DNA of 10,662 bases from NCBI GenBank assembly GCA_002497905.1, contig DAFJ01000012.1, positions 1 to 10,662 on the forward strand, given 5' to 3'. Made by a program: the position numbers and the translations under genes. The notes below the pieces were generated by a model. That model made no database searches. It was not told where the DNA came from and saw only the letters and a program-made list of their open reading frames with translations. Shown here in pieces: positions 1 to 7,092 of the stretch. Position 1 is the stretch's first letter, and every line of letters starts with the position of its first letter. The stretch is from Euryarchaeota archaeon UBA251 (lineage in GTDB: Archaea > Thermoplasmatota > Poseidoniia > Poseidoniales > Thalassarchaeaceae).

Positions 1-151
1 ATTCTCTTAATGCAGCGGATTCAACGGACTCTCCATGTTCGATTCTGCCACCGGGAAGTTCCCAACCTCGTTCATGATGGTGCACCATCAACCACTGGCC
101 AGATACGGGTTGAATGGCGAGTACAATGACCCATCCTGGTTTAGATATCAT
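1..151 (-). CDS. Nudix hydrolase, N-terminal part (cut by left edge)
   Basis: Reading leftwards from an ATG at 151, the minus strand is open for 50 codons to the window edge. The visible protein begins MISKPGWVIVLAI and reaches a nearly complete Nudix box: G35, E41, then R49-E50, which fits the Gx5Ex7RE part of Gx5Ex7REUxEExGU. The REUxEE glutamates that bind metal lie beyond the edge. Nudix enzymes hydrolyse nucleoside diphosphates linked to another moiety; the substrate (oxidised dNTP, ADP-sugar, diadenosine polyphosphate and so on) cannot be told from this fragment. The PGGRIEHGES form is typical of MutT/ADP-ribose-pyrophosphatase-like members. The start is supported by an ATGA overlap with the stop of the upstream TPR gene, which implies translational coupling and co-transcription with that gene and the UbiD gene. 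Confidence 0.85.
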   Translation of the reverse strand, partial: MISKPGWVIVLAIQPVSGQWLMVHHHERGWELPGGRIEHGESVESAALRE

Positions 152-1158
152 TGTAGTTGCTCCATCGCGGAATCGTAGTAGGCTTGTGCCCATTCCTCAC
201 CGGATGTAACTAAGCGACGAGCAAGGAATAGAGCAGCTTGTATCTCTCCCTCATCTAACATTCTCTCGAGACGATTCTGTTCAGATTCTTCGACTTCACT
301 AAATTCAGCATCTACATCTTCAATTTCTAATGCTATTTGCTTTGATGATTCAGGTGTTGCAAGGCTTTCCATCCTTGTAAGGAATATCTCTCTTGTAGAG
401 ATGTCAGGTATTTTCCAAGATTTACGTTCACCGTCTAATCGTGCATCCATTCGATCTCGATATTCGTCTCGGACGGGCCGAGATGGGAAATGTGTCTGCG
501 CTTGGTCGTAGCAGAGCCATGCCTCATCGTATTCCTCTCGACGCTCATGAAGACGTCCTAGTCCAATCCATGCTTCATGGTTCTGTGGGCGTTGAGCGAC
601 GATTCGGCGGGCAAGAGGAATGAATTCATCATGCCGCCCAGCAGTGTAAAGGCGTTCGATTCTTCGTCCAAAAACGATGTTTGTTCGAGGGTCCCGAAGA
701 TCTAGTCTTTTGATTCTCTCACTGAATTCTTCAAAACGTGCTTCATCAGATGCGACATTATGGTACCACTGTTCTGGATCAAGGGGGTCAACTTCGAAGG
801 CAGCATTGACTAGGTCTACACCATGGCTCAATAGATCAACTTCCTGGAGTGTTTGTAAACGCTCAGGATCTCGTCCGAGAATCAAAAATAGGTCTTCGAT
901 AACGGCATGAATACCTAGTTTGTCACCGATTAGAACCTTGATTTGAATGAGGAGCCGCCAGTTCTCATCATTAGTAAAATCATACAATACTGATTGACGT
1001 GATGATTGTTCAGCCCAGTTCAAACATTGTATTCGCTTATTCTCGTCCTTCTCTGAATTTCGAAGAAACTTCTCAGCCTGTGCACGGTGTCGATCACCCA
1101 AACTCCTCCGTGGATGTTGGAGTTCTGCACCACTTCTCCGACCCACGCTCACCACCAT
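148..1158 (-). CDS. TPR-type helical-repeat protein, function unknown
   Basis: This encodes a soluble, charged protein of 336 residues with no signal peptide or membrane segment. It is largely helical. Two TPR-like units are visible, at about residues 160-190 (alanine/glycine helix pair ending RIVAQRP) and 194-227 (EAWIGLGRLHERREEYDEAW, then CYDQAQTHFP), with the usual W/L/G/Y/A/P spacing. A further degenerate unit may lie at about 296-330. An acidic stretch, about 278-294, separates the repeats from the C-terminal helices. TPR proteins usually act as protein-binding scaffolds; no partner can be named. I chose the ATG at 1158, which forms a TGATG overlap with the UbiD stop codon. An in-frame TTG three bases upstream is less likely. 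The downstream Nudix gene overlaps by four bases. I do not recognise the protein beyond its repeats. Confidence 0.75.
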   Translation of the reverse strand: MVVSVGRRSGAELQHPRRSLGDRHRAQAEKFLRNSEKDENKRIQCLNWAEQSSRQSVLYDFTNDENWRLLIQIKVLIGDKLGIHAVIEDLFLILGRDPERLQTLQEVDLLSHGVDLVNAAFEVDPLDPEQWYHNVASDEARFEEFSERIKRLDLRDPRTNIVFGRRIERLYTAGRHDEFIPLARRIVAQRPQNHEAWIGLGRLHERREEYDEAWLCYDQAQTHFPSRPVRDEYRDRMDARLDGERKSWKIPDISTREIFLTRMESLATPESSKQIALEIEDVDAEFSEVEESEQNRLERMLDEGEIQAALFLARRLVTSGEEWAQAYYDSAMEQLQ

Positions 1159-2429
1159 CAATTGACAGCGGAGTAGGGTTCCCTGTCTTCACCATAAGGT
1201 ATTGTTGCGTTAAATCCGACCTTTGAAGTGGTCCCATCCTCGGATCTTGAAGGATCGAGACTCGAACCTTTTTGAGCACTCAGAATCATAGTGTCACGAT
1301 CAGGCTGCCAACGTGTCATCATTGCCCATTCGACATGAACGGGGTCATCGATGCGGATATCGTCATCGACAACCGTCACGGCCTTCATCGATCGATGACC
1401 ATCCAGTGCGGCTTCGATTGCCTTCAATGCATCATCTGATGAGCTTGGTTTAATTGCAACGACGGAGGATAACCAGCCGCATCCTCCTTCACTAAGATGG
1501 ACGTCGGTGCAATCAGTTACTTTGGATACTGCTGCTTTGATTGTAGGGGCGCGCGGCAATCCCATGAGTGTCTTGTGCTCCTTACCAGCAGGCAAGATGG
1601 CATGGAAGATTGGATTGTTTCTATGGTGTACTGCCTCAACCTGAATTACAGGCTGCTTTCGGACATCATCAACTGTTCCAGTGATGTCCACATAGGGACC
1701 TTCATCATCATCTTCGTTTGTTATTTTGGCAGTGAAGACATATTCACAATCTGCAGGGACAAGGACTCCGTTTGAAACCTCGACTACACGAAGAGGTTCA
1801 CCATACAGTTTTTGGTGTAATGCAGCAGCAACACAAAGCTCATCCTTTCGTTCGTCGAAAGACATTGCAGCACAGAGGAGGACACAGGGATCGGCTCCAT
1901 TGATAATCGCAACTTGAAGGTCTTCATCGTCGGAGCGGGCTTCATCCGTTAATTGTCTTAGGTGTCTAGGAACAAGGCGTGCAACAAGTCGATCTGGCCC
2001 TGAAAGGAACTGACGATGGTAACTCATATTTCGATCAGGCCCCCGTTCTGCGACGATTACGGATGCAGACATGTAGCGTCCTCGGTCCTCAGGGTAATGC
2101 CAAGGCACAGGTATTACGGTAAGATCTGGAGATTCCATCGTGTTCTGGAAGCATTCAGCATCTTCTTTTGTGACTAGCATTGGTTCCATGGGATTCTCCA
2201 TAGCCCATCCAAGTGTATCGATCAACTCTCCAGGGCTAAGTCCCCAATGTTTGCAGAGTTCTGTGCGTGTCAGGATATTCATAATAGCACGATGGCCCGG
2301 AGCCTCAGTGATATTTGTGAAAATCAGGGGGACGTGTCCAGTTCTTCCTGACTCTTCCATGAAGCCATGATTAACAGAAGTCACCTTGTCCACGACTGTG
2401 GCCCGTAAAGCATGGTCTCGGAAGGACAT
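1158..2429 (-). CDS. UbiD-family decarboxylase, probable anhydromevalonate phosphate decarboxylase
   Basis: UbiD enzymes are prenyl-FMN-dependent, reversible (de)carboxylases. In many archaea one member decarboxylates trans-anhydromevalonate 5-phosphate to isopentenyl phosphate in the modified mevalonate pathway. From an ATG at 2429 the product is 423 residues. Family landmarks appear in order: APGHRAIMNIL near residue 43; WHYPEDRGRYMSASVIV (about 110-126); the prFMN-contacting NMSYHRQF with R139; the EGPYVDITG motif with E243 and D248 matching the two catalytic acids of UbiD/Fdc1; HHRNNPIFHA at 268-277; PAGKEHKTLMGLPR; and the C-terminal VVDDDIRIDDPVHVEWAMMTR. The PAGKEHKTLMG block resembles archaeal rather than UbiD/Fdc1 sequences, and the length is short for bacterial UbiD. 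The frame is open back to an ATG at 2510, which would add 27 residues. I prefer 2429 because MSFRDHAL aligns with the usual UbiD N-terminus and because 2510 lies inside a TATA-like sequence. The substrate assignment is inference. Confidence 0.85.
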   Translation of the reverse strand: MSFRDHALRATVVDKVTSVNHGFMEESGRTGHVPLIFTNITEAPGHRAIMNILTRTELCKHWGLSPGELIDTLGWAMENPMEPMLVTKEDAECFQNTMESPDLTVIPVPWHYPEDRGRYMSASVIVAERGPDRNMSYHRQFLSGPDRLVARLVPRHLRQLTDEARSDDEDLQVAIINGADPCVLLCAAMSFDERKDELCVAAALHQKLYGEPLRVVEVSNGVLVPADCEYVFTAKITNEDDDEGPYVDITGTVDDVRKQPVIQVEAVHHRNNPIFHAILPAGKEHKTLMGLPRAPTIKAAVSKVTDCTDVHLSEGGCGWLSSVVAIKPSSSDDALKAIEAALDGHRSMKAVTVVDDDIRIDDPVHVEWAMMTRWQPDRDTMILSAQKGSSLDPSRSEDGTTSKVGFNATIPYGEDREPYSAVN

Positions 2430-2556
2430 GTATTGAGCCGTGTGTTCATGCTCCTTCAATATTGCAGAGGTTGAGGTGTGAATCAACCACAGTCTCCCCG
2501 TCACTCTCATATACGGGGGGACGGTCGGCGAATTGCTTCAAGGGGCTGAGTGACTC
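2430..2556. promoter_or_regulatory. Divergent promoter region, UbiD gene / rps12
   Basis: About 127 bases separate the preferred UbiD start from the GTG of rps12, so promoters for both directions must lie here unless UbiD uses the longer start. Two AT-rich elements stand out. CATATACG at 2508-2515 lies about 45 bases before the rps12 GTG, which would give a leader of roughly 20 bases. The reverse complement of CAATATTG, near 2457-2464, lies about 30 bases before the UbiD ATG, which would fit a leaderless transcript. Neither is flanked by a clear BRE. GAGTGA at 2548-2553 is a weak Shine-Dalgarno for rps12. This is reading by eye only. Confidence 0.35.
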
Positions 2557-3000
2557 GTGGGACGTGGACTGTTCGCTGGATCAAAAATCAAAGCGGACCG
2601 TATGCGCTTCCGAAAGAAGGACCGTCTCGTCCGTAAGCGAATGGAGAAGAAGGCACGTGTAGGCGGTGTCCTAAAGCATGATCCTCTCCGTGGCAGCCAT
2701 CAGGCTAAGGGCATCGTGACCGAGAAGGTCAATATCGAAGCTAAGCAGCCTAATTCTGGTCTCCGCAAGGCAGTTAAACTCAACCTCAAGGGGTCTGGAA
2801 ACAAGTTGACTGCTTTTGCACCTGGCGACGGTGCTATCTCTTTCATTGATGAACACGACGAGGTTCTCGTCGAAGGTATCGGTGGCCGCATGGGGCGTTC
2901 CTATGGTGACTTGCCGGGAGTCCGATTCAAGGTTATCAAGGTCAATGGCGTGTCTTTGGATGAGATGGTGCGTGGCCGTAAGGAGAAGCCAATCCGTTGA
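2557..3000 (+). CDS. rps12: Small ribosomal subunit protein uS12
   Basis: uS12 lines the decoding centre of the 30S subunit and takes part in tRNA selection. The 147-residue product matches the archaeal form in length and in its basic N-terminal extension (MGRGLFAGSKIKADRMRF). Key conserved blocks are KGIVTEKV, KQPNSGLRKAVK (residues 63-74), TAFAPGDGAISFIDEHDEV (85-103), EGIGGRMGRSYGDLPGVRFKVIKVN (106-130) and the basic C-terminus GRKEKPIR. The start is a GTG; it begins the family-typical MGRGLFA, and no in-frame ATG occurs before residue 16. The gene opens the rps12-rps7-fusA run, and its stop codon is embedded in the ribosome binding site of rps7. Unlike in many euryarchaea, the neighbour upstream is not nusA or an RNA polymerase gene but the divergent UbiD gene. 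Confidence 0.98.
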   Translation: MGRGLFAGSKIKADRMRFRKKDRLVRKRMEKKARVGGVLKHDPLRGSHQAKGIVTEKVNIEAKQPNSGLRKAVKLNLKGSGNKLTAFAPGDGAISFIDEHDEVLVEGIGGRMGRSYGDLPGVRFKVIKVNGVSLDEMVRGRKEKPIR

Positions 3001-3006
3001 GGTGAT
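2999..3006 (+). promoter_or_regulatory. Strong Shine-Dalgarno of rps7 overlapping the rps12 stop
   Basis: GAGGTGAT is an eight-base match to the complement of the archaeal 16S rRNA 3' end. It ends five bases before the rps7 ATG and includes the last two bases of the rps12 TGA. It fixes the rps7 start and points to coupled translation of the two ribosomal proteins. Confidence 0.8.
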
Positions 3007-3011
3007 GTGAC

Positions 3012-3647
3012 ATGTCTGAAGACGAGATCATCGAGGAGGCTTCTGTGGAAGCGGAAAGCCCAGCCAAGATCCCAATCGCAGGCATTGGTACTCTAGTATT
3101 TGGCAAGTGGGATGCAACTGAGGTTACTTGTGACGATCCTGGTATTGCACCATACATCAACCTCACAACAATTGGCGTCCCACTTTCCGGAGGAATCCAT
3201 GCGAACCAGTGGTTTGGAAAGCAACGACTCTCCCTAATTGAGCGATTTACAAACGGACTAATGCGCCGGGGCCCTAACAGTGGCAAGAAGGGTGCAACAG
3301 TTTCGGCCATGAACAAGGCTCTGGACACGATTCACGATCGTACAGGAGAGAACCCTCTTCAGATACTTGTTAACGCAGTTGTGAACTCAGCACCTTGCGA
3401 AGGTATCACACGTATCCGATTCGGAGCAACCTCGCAACCAAAGGCAGTCGATGTTTCTCCTTCGCGCAGAGTTGACATGGCAGTCCGTAACCTTACACAG
3501 GGTGCTACAAGTGCAACTGTGAAGAGTAAGCGCAACCTGACTCAATGTATCGTCAACGAAGTTCTGAAGGCTGCTGAAGGAGATGTATCCTCTTTCGCAG
3601 TATCGAAGCGTGAAGAGACCGAACGCATCGCAGCATCTGCACGTTGA
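3012..3647 (+). CDS. rps7: Small ribosomal subunit protein uS7
   Basis: uS7 nucleates assembly of the 30S head and contacts E-site tRNA. The 211-residue product has an acidic N-terminal extension of about 18 residues, then the archaeal/eukaryotic-type core: PYINLTTIGVPLSGGIHANQ, FGKQRLSLIERFTNGLMRRG, NSGKKGATVSAMNKALDTI, NPLQILVNAVVNSAPCEG, the rRNA-binding SPSRRVDMAVRNLTQGA, and the highly conserved end KREETERIAASAR. The ATG is preceded by an eight-base Shine-Dalgarno overlapping the rps12 stop, and the two genes are 11 bases apart, so they form one transcript. A gap of 107 bases then separates rps7 from the EF-2 gene. Nothing appears truncated or unusual. Confidence 0.98.
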   Translation: MSEDEIIEEASVEAESPAKIPIAGIGTLVFGKWDATEVTCDDPGIAPYINLTTIGVPLSGGIHANQWFGKQRLSLIERFTNGLMRRGPNSGKKGATVSAMNKALDTIHDRTGENPLQILVNAVVNSAPCEGITRIRFGATSQPKAVDVSPSRRVDMAVRNLTQGATSATVKSKRNLTQCIVNEVLKAAEGDVSSFAVSKREETERIAASAR

Positions 3648-3754
3648 TTGGGTTATTACCCATTTATCACAGTGGTTTGAACGCCGAACTGCGTCTCTCT
3701 TTGCGTTCTCCTTAAGAACCCGGTTCAGGTGGCCATGAATAACTGGGTGATTCC
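3648..3754 (+). promoter_or_regulatory. rps7-fusA spacer: small hairpins and possible promoter
   Basis: This 107-base spacer holds two short inverted repeats: TGGGT-TATT-ACCCA at 3649-3662, directly after the rps7 stop, and GTTCT-CCTTA-AGAAC near 3704-3718. The first is followed by CATTTATCA, a possible TATA-like element for a separate fusA promoter; no U-tract typical of an archaeal terminator follows either hairpin. GGTGAT at 3746-3751 is a good Shine-Dalgarno three bases before the fusA GTG. Whether fusA is read through from rps7 or has its own promoter cannot be decided from sequence alone. Confidence 0.35.
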
Positions 3755-5977
3755 GTGGGCCGCAAGGAAGACAACATCAAAATCGCAACTCTAGTGATGC
3801 ACGACAGGGACCGTATTCGGAACCTTGCTATTGCAGCTCACATTGACCATGGTAAGACGACACTCAGTGACAACCTGATTGCAGGTGCAGGAATGATGTC
3901 CGAAGATCTCGCAGGTAAAAGTCGTGTCCTTGATTTCGATGAGCAAGAGTCTGCTCGAGGGATCACAATTAACGCAGCCAGCGCCTCGATGGTTCACGAA
4001 ATAGAGGATGCTGAAGGAAATAAGGACAATTATCTCATCAATCTCATTGATACTCCTGGGCACGTTGACTTTGGTGGAGACGTAACTCGTGCAATGAGGG
4101 CAGTTGACGGGTGTATCATTCTCGCATGTGCCGTAGAAGGAACCATGCCCCAGACTGAAACAGTTGTTCGTCAGGCATTGAAGGAACGTGTACAACCCGT
4201 TCTTTTCATCAACAAGGTCGATCGCCTCATTAACGAATTACAAATCGATGGTCCAGAGATGATGAAACGTTTTGAGAAGATCATTGGTAAGGTGAACAAA
4301 CTGATTGCTGCCTTTGCTCCTGATAAGTACAAGAAGGAATGGCAGGTTGACGTTCAAGCAGGTACGGTGGCGTTCGGTAGCGCCTACTACAATTGGGGCA
4401 TGAGTATCCCATTCATGAAGAAGACTGGATTGAATTTCAAGGATATTTTTGAGCACTGCCATAATGATGAGCAGAAAGCCCTTGCAAAGAAAGCACCAGT
4501 ACATCAAGTGCTTCTCGATATGGCTGTAGAACGGCTTCCTGGACCGCTGACTGCACAGAAGTATCGTATTCCAAACATCTGGCAAGGTGATCTTGAATCT
4601 GAAACTGGTAAAGCGATGCTAGGTTGTGAGTCGGACGGCCCCCTTTCGGTTATGATTACGAAGATTTGGATGGATCCACACGCGGGCGAAGTCGCTGTTG
4701 GCCGGATTTTCTCAGGGACAGTAAAGCAAGGAGAGACTCTCTGGGCACTTGGTGGTTCCAAGGCTGAACGTGCACAGCAGGTTGCTATGATGGTCGGTGG
4801 TGACAGAATCCAGGTCCCAGAAGTATCTTCTGGTAACATCGTTGCTATCACTGGTATTCGTAGTGCAGCAGCTGGTGTGACAATATCTCGTGAAGCCGAT
4901 GCAACTCCTTTCGAGGCTATTCGACACTATTCTGAACCTGTCGTTACAGTGGCTATTGAGCCTAAGGCACTCAAGGATCTCCCCAAGTTCGTCGATGCTC
5001 TCCGCACACTTGCTAAGTCAGACGCTTCACTTCAGGTAACGACTAATCAGGAAACTGGTGAGGCGCTACTTGCAGGCATGGGTGAACTCCATCTGGAAAT
5101 ATCGGTATATCGTCTTGAAGAAGAGCAGAATATCAAGGTCAATGTCTCCGAACCAATTGTTGTCTATCGCGAATGTATCGAAGGCGATAACAATGGTCAT
5201 GCGTTTGAAGGCAAGTCGCCTAATCGGCACAACCGGTTCTACATCGAGGTCGAACCACTCCCACTCGATGTTGTCCAAGCCCTCCGGGAAGGAGAATTTG
5301 GAGATGGTCCAGTCCGATCTAAGGATGCAAAGGAAGTTGGCGATAAGTTCGCTGCCTTCGGTATGAAAAAGGATCTCATGAGAAAGATATACGCTATTGG
5401 TGGAACTAATGTCCTTGTAAATGATACCAAGGGTATTCAGAACATACATGAGACACGTGAATTGATTATCCAATCCTTCGAAGACGTCTGCAAGCGTGGA
5501 CCACTCTCTGAAGAACCGATTATGGGAGTCATGGTTCGCCTTGTTGATGCTAAGCTTCACGAGGATGCTATTCATCGTGGTCCTGCCCAGACGATTCCAG
5601 CAGTACGTAATGCAATCAAGGGAGCCATGGTGCGTGCTAAGTCCTCACTAATGGAACCCATGCAGAAACTCCAGGTCTCTGCTCCCAACGACGTGATGGG
5701 TGGTGTAACTCGTCAGATCACTTCTCGTCGAGGGGTTATCGAGGACATGCCTGTCGAAGGTAGTGTTACTACTGTCATCGGGCGTGTTCCTGTTGCTGAA
5801 ACGTTTGGTTTCTCGAATGATATTCGTGCTGCAAGTCAAGGACGTGCTACTTGGAATACTGAGAATGCTGGCTTTGAACCCGTTCCACCCAGTCTCTTCC
5901 ACAAGACTGTCGGAGAGATACGTGAACGCAAGGGATTGAAGCCTGATGTGCCAACTGAGACTTACTATTCCGATTGA
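3755..5977 (+). CDS. fusA: Translation elongation factor 2 (aEF-2)
   Basis: This is the GTPase that drives translocation of tRNAs and mRNA on the ribosome. The 740-residue product is full length for archaeal EF-2. The G domain has the P-loop AHIDHGKT (residues 28-35), RGIT of switch I (68-71), DTPGH (99-103) and NKVD (153-156). Domains II-V follow, with MGELHLEISVYRL and, in domain IV, LHEDAIHRG with the histidine at residue 607 that is modified to diphthamide in archaea and eukaryotes. The C-terminus carries FGFSNDIRAASQGRATW and EIRERKGLKPDVP. The GTG start gives the family-typical MGRKEDNI, and a GGTGAT Shine-Dalgarno lies three bases upstream. It follows rps12-rps7 as in other archaea, but the usual tuf (EF-1 alpha) and rps10 do not follow. 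The next gene encodes an envelope protein after a 71-base gap. Confidence 0.98.
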   Translation: MGRKEDNIKIATLVMHDRDRIRNLAIAAHIDHGKTTLSDNLIAGAGMMSEDLAGKSRVLDFDEQESARGITINAASASMVHEIEDAEGNKDNYLINLIDTPGHVDFGGDVTRAMRAVDGCIILACAVEGTMPQTETVVRQALKERVQPVLFINKVDRLINELQIDGPEMMKRFEKIIGKVNKLIAAFAPDKYKKEWQVDVQAGTVAFGSAYYNWGMSIPFMKKTGLNFKDIFEHCHNDEQKALAKKAPVHQVLLDMAVERLPGPLTAQKYRIPNIWQGDLESETGKAMLGCESDGPLSVMITKIWMDPHAGEVAVGRIFSGTVKQGETLWALGGSKAERAQQVAMMVGGDRIQVPEVSSGNIVAITGIRSAAAGVTISREADATPFEAIRHYSEPVVTVAIEPKALKDLPKFVDALRTLAKSDASLQVTTNQETGEALLAGMGELHLEISVYRLEEEQNIKVNVSEPIVVYRECIEGDNNGHAFEGKSPNRHNRFYIEVEPLPLDVVQALREGEFGDGPVRSKDAKEVGDKFAAFGMKKDLMRKIYAIGGTNVLVNDTKGIQNIHETRELIIQSFEDVCKRGPLSEEPIMGVMVRLVDAKLHEDAIHRGPAQTIPAVRNAIKGAMVRAKSSLMEPMQKLQVSAPNDVMGGVTRQITSRRGVIEDMPVEGSVTTVIGRVPVAETFGFSNDIRAASQGRATWNTENAGFEPVPPSLFHKTVGEIRERKGLKPDVPTETYYSD

Positions 5978-6048
5978 CTTCCTGACACATATTGATTCGG
6001 CAACGGTTAAGGATATCCAGAACTAAGAAGTGTTGAGGATTGAGGGTT
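5978..6048 (+). promoter_or_regulatory. Possible promoter before the envelope gene cluster
   Basis: The 71 bases after fusA contain ACATATTGA near 5986-5994, a weak TATA-like element that would place a transcription start about 30-35 bases before the ATG at 6049. GAGG at 6035-6038 and GAGGG at 6042-6046 are purine-rich ribosome-binding-site candidates. No clear terminator hairpin for fusA is seen, so read-through from fusA is also possible. Confidence 0.25.
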
Positions 6049-7083
6049 ATGCGCCTCGGCACACGATTGGTTGTAGTCATCCTTCTGCTCTCCATGATTG
6101 CTGCACCTACTGTTGCTTATCACCAAGGGCCACCTTTGGTGGAGAATAATGGCAATCCTACTGCAATCTATGGTTGCACGTGCCATGGTGTCGGGGGACC
6201 CTTGAACGGACAGCCCTCGGATCGTGCTGTTGTCAGTGTATCTGGTGTTCCGATTCAATACGAGATCAATGTTGACTATGAATTGACAATCAAGGTCCAA
6301 GATGCCAACACTCTTGCAGGGGAATCTGGTAATGTTGCAGGAGGTTTCCTCATGTCATCTGGTGATGTAGGCACATTTACTTGGACTGAAGAATATGACA
6401 TCCGACCTGCAGCCGGGACGACTGATGAAGATTCTACATCCCGTTCTACCAGCAACAACATATCACAGTCTGATACTGATGCAGATGGACAGTGGGTAGT
6501 CACTTGGACCGCACCAAGCGAGGATTCTGGTGCTGTTGTCTTCTACGTAGCTGGTAACTCTGTTGATGACAGCGGAGGAGCAGACGAGGGTGACTATTGG
6601 AACATCTTATCCTTCTCAATCAATCCACCTGGCACAGTAACCAATGCCGATGGTGATGACTTGACAACTCGTACTGTGAGTGTTGGTACCTACGAGAACC
6701 TCTTTGTCGCAGAAATCTCTGAAGATCAAATCGAGCATGAGCGACAAATGGCTCTATCTGCAGATGTCTTCCTTAAGGGGAATATCTACTATTGGAGTAG
6801 TCTACTGTTCCTAATTGTAGGAGCAGTTCTACAGAGAGAGGTCACTGAGCGCAAACGTGGTGAAGGACCATCTTATCTTGCACGTGAGTTGGGTTATCCT
6901 CAGATTCTTCGCCGCGGGATTGCTGCCATTGTTCTGTTTTACATTGGAGTCACGGTGAAGGCAGATGGTGGAGACGTAATGTTGTGGTCTGTAACGTTCT
7001 TTTGCAGTGCATGGGCGGCATACGGCGTGTATCGGACATGGTTGGCAATGAATACCGAACCTACACCTGATGATGTGATGTGA
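6049..7083 (+). CDS. Membrane-anchored extracellular protein with CxCH motif and Reeler/choice-of-anchor-V-like domain
   Basis: The product is 344 residues. A signal peptide (MRLGTRLVVVILLLSMIAAP, cleavage near residues 20-24) is followed by HQGPPL and a short motif C43-T-C45-H46. A beta-rich domain then runs to about residue 194 and ends with TWTAPSEDSGAVVFYVAGNS...GDYWN. That ending strongly recalls the Reeler / choice-of-anchor-V family, whose members often carry a cytochrome-like CxxCH near the N-terminus. Three membrane segments follow at about 245-262, 289-303 and 311-332; the basic loop between the first two (QREVTERKRGEG) suggests it is cytoplasmic and the beta domain external. The motif here has one residue between the cysteines, not the canonical two for c-type heme, so heme binding is doubtful. 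I chose ATG 6049 over a TTG at 6040 because the signal peptide begins there. The TatC-like gene follows after 9 bases, so the two are probably co-transcribed. The exact function is unknown. Confidence 0.75.
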   Translation: MRLGTRLVVVILLLSMIAAPTVAYHQGPPLVENNGNPTAIYGCTCHGVGGPLNGQPSDRAVVSVSGVPIQYEINVDYELTIKVQDANTLAGESGNVAGGFLMSSGDVGTFTWTEEYDIRPAAGTTDEDSTSRSTSNNISQSDTDADGQWVVTWTAPSEDSGAVVFYVAGNSVDDSGGADEGDYWNILSFSINPPGTVTNADGDDLTTRTVSVGTYENLFVAEISEDQIEHERQMALSADVFLKGNIYYWSSLLFLIVGAVLQREVTERKRGEGPSYLARELGYPQILRRGIAAIVLFYIGVTVKADGGDVMLWSVTFFCSAWAAYGVYRTWLAMNTEPTPDDVM

Positions 7084-7092
7084 TGGGGTTCC

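Noticed and set aside
76..89. Perfect 14-base palindrome GATGGTGCACCATC
   Set aside because: It lies inside the Nudix coding region and encodes a Val-His-His-His run; codon content explains it well enough without a regulatory role.
441..1226. Plus-strand open frames opposite the TPR gene
   Set aside because: The opposite strand has overlapping start/stop junctions and recognisable TPR units; the plus-strand products show no motif or plausible start signal.
3649..3718. Intrinsic terminator after rps7
   Set aside because: The two hairpins have only 5-bp stems and no T-rich tract follows, so I list them as small hairpins, not a terminator.
3791..5902. Several long open frames on the minus strand opposite fusA
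   Set aside because: They are antisense shadows of the EF-2 gene. Their products are low-complexity, cysteine/serine-rich and match no family, while the plus strand encodes a full, conserved EF-2.
6169..6189. CxCH as a standard c-type cytochrome site
   Set aside because: The motif has only one residue between the cysteines (Cys-Thr-Cys-His), so a normal CxxCH heme site cannot be called; kept only as a finding to test.
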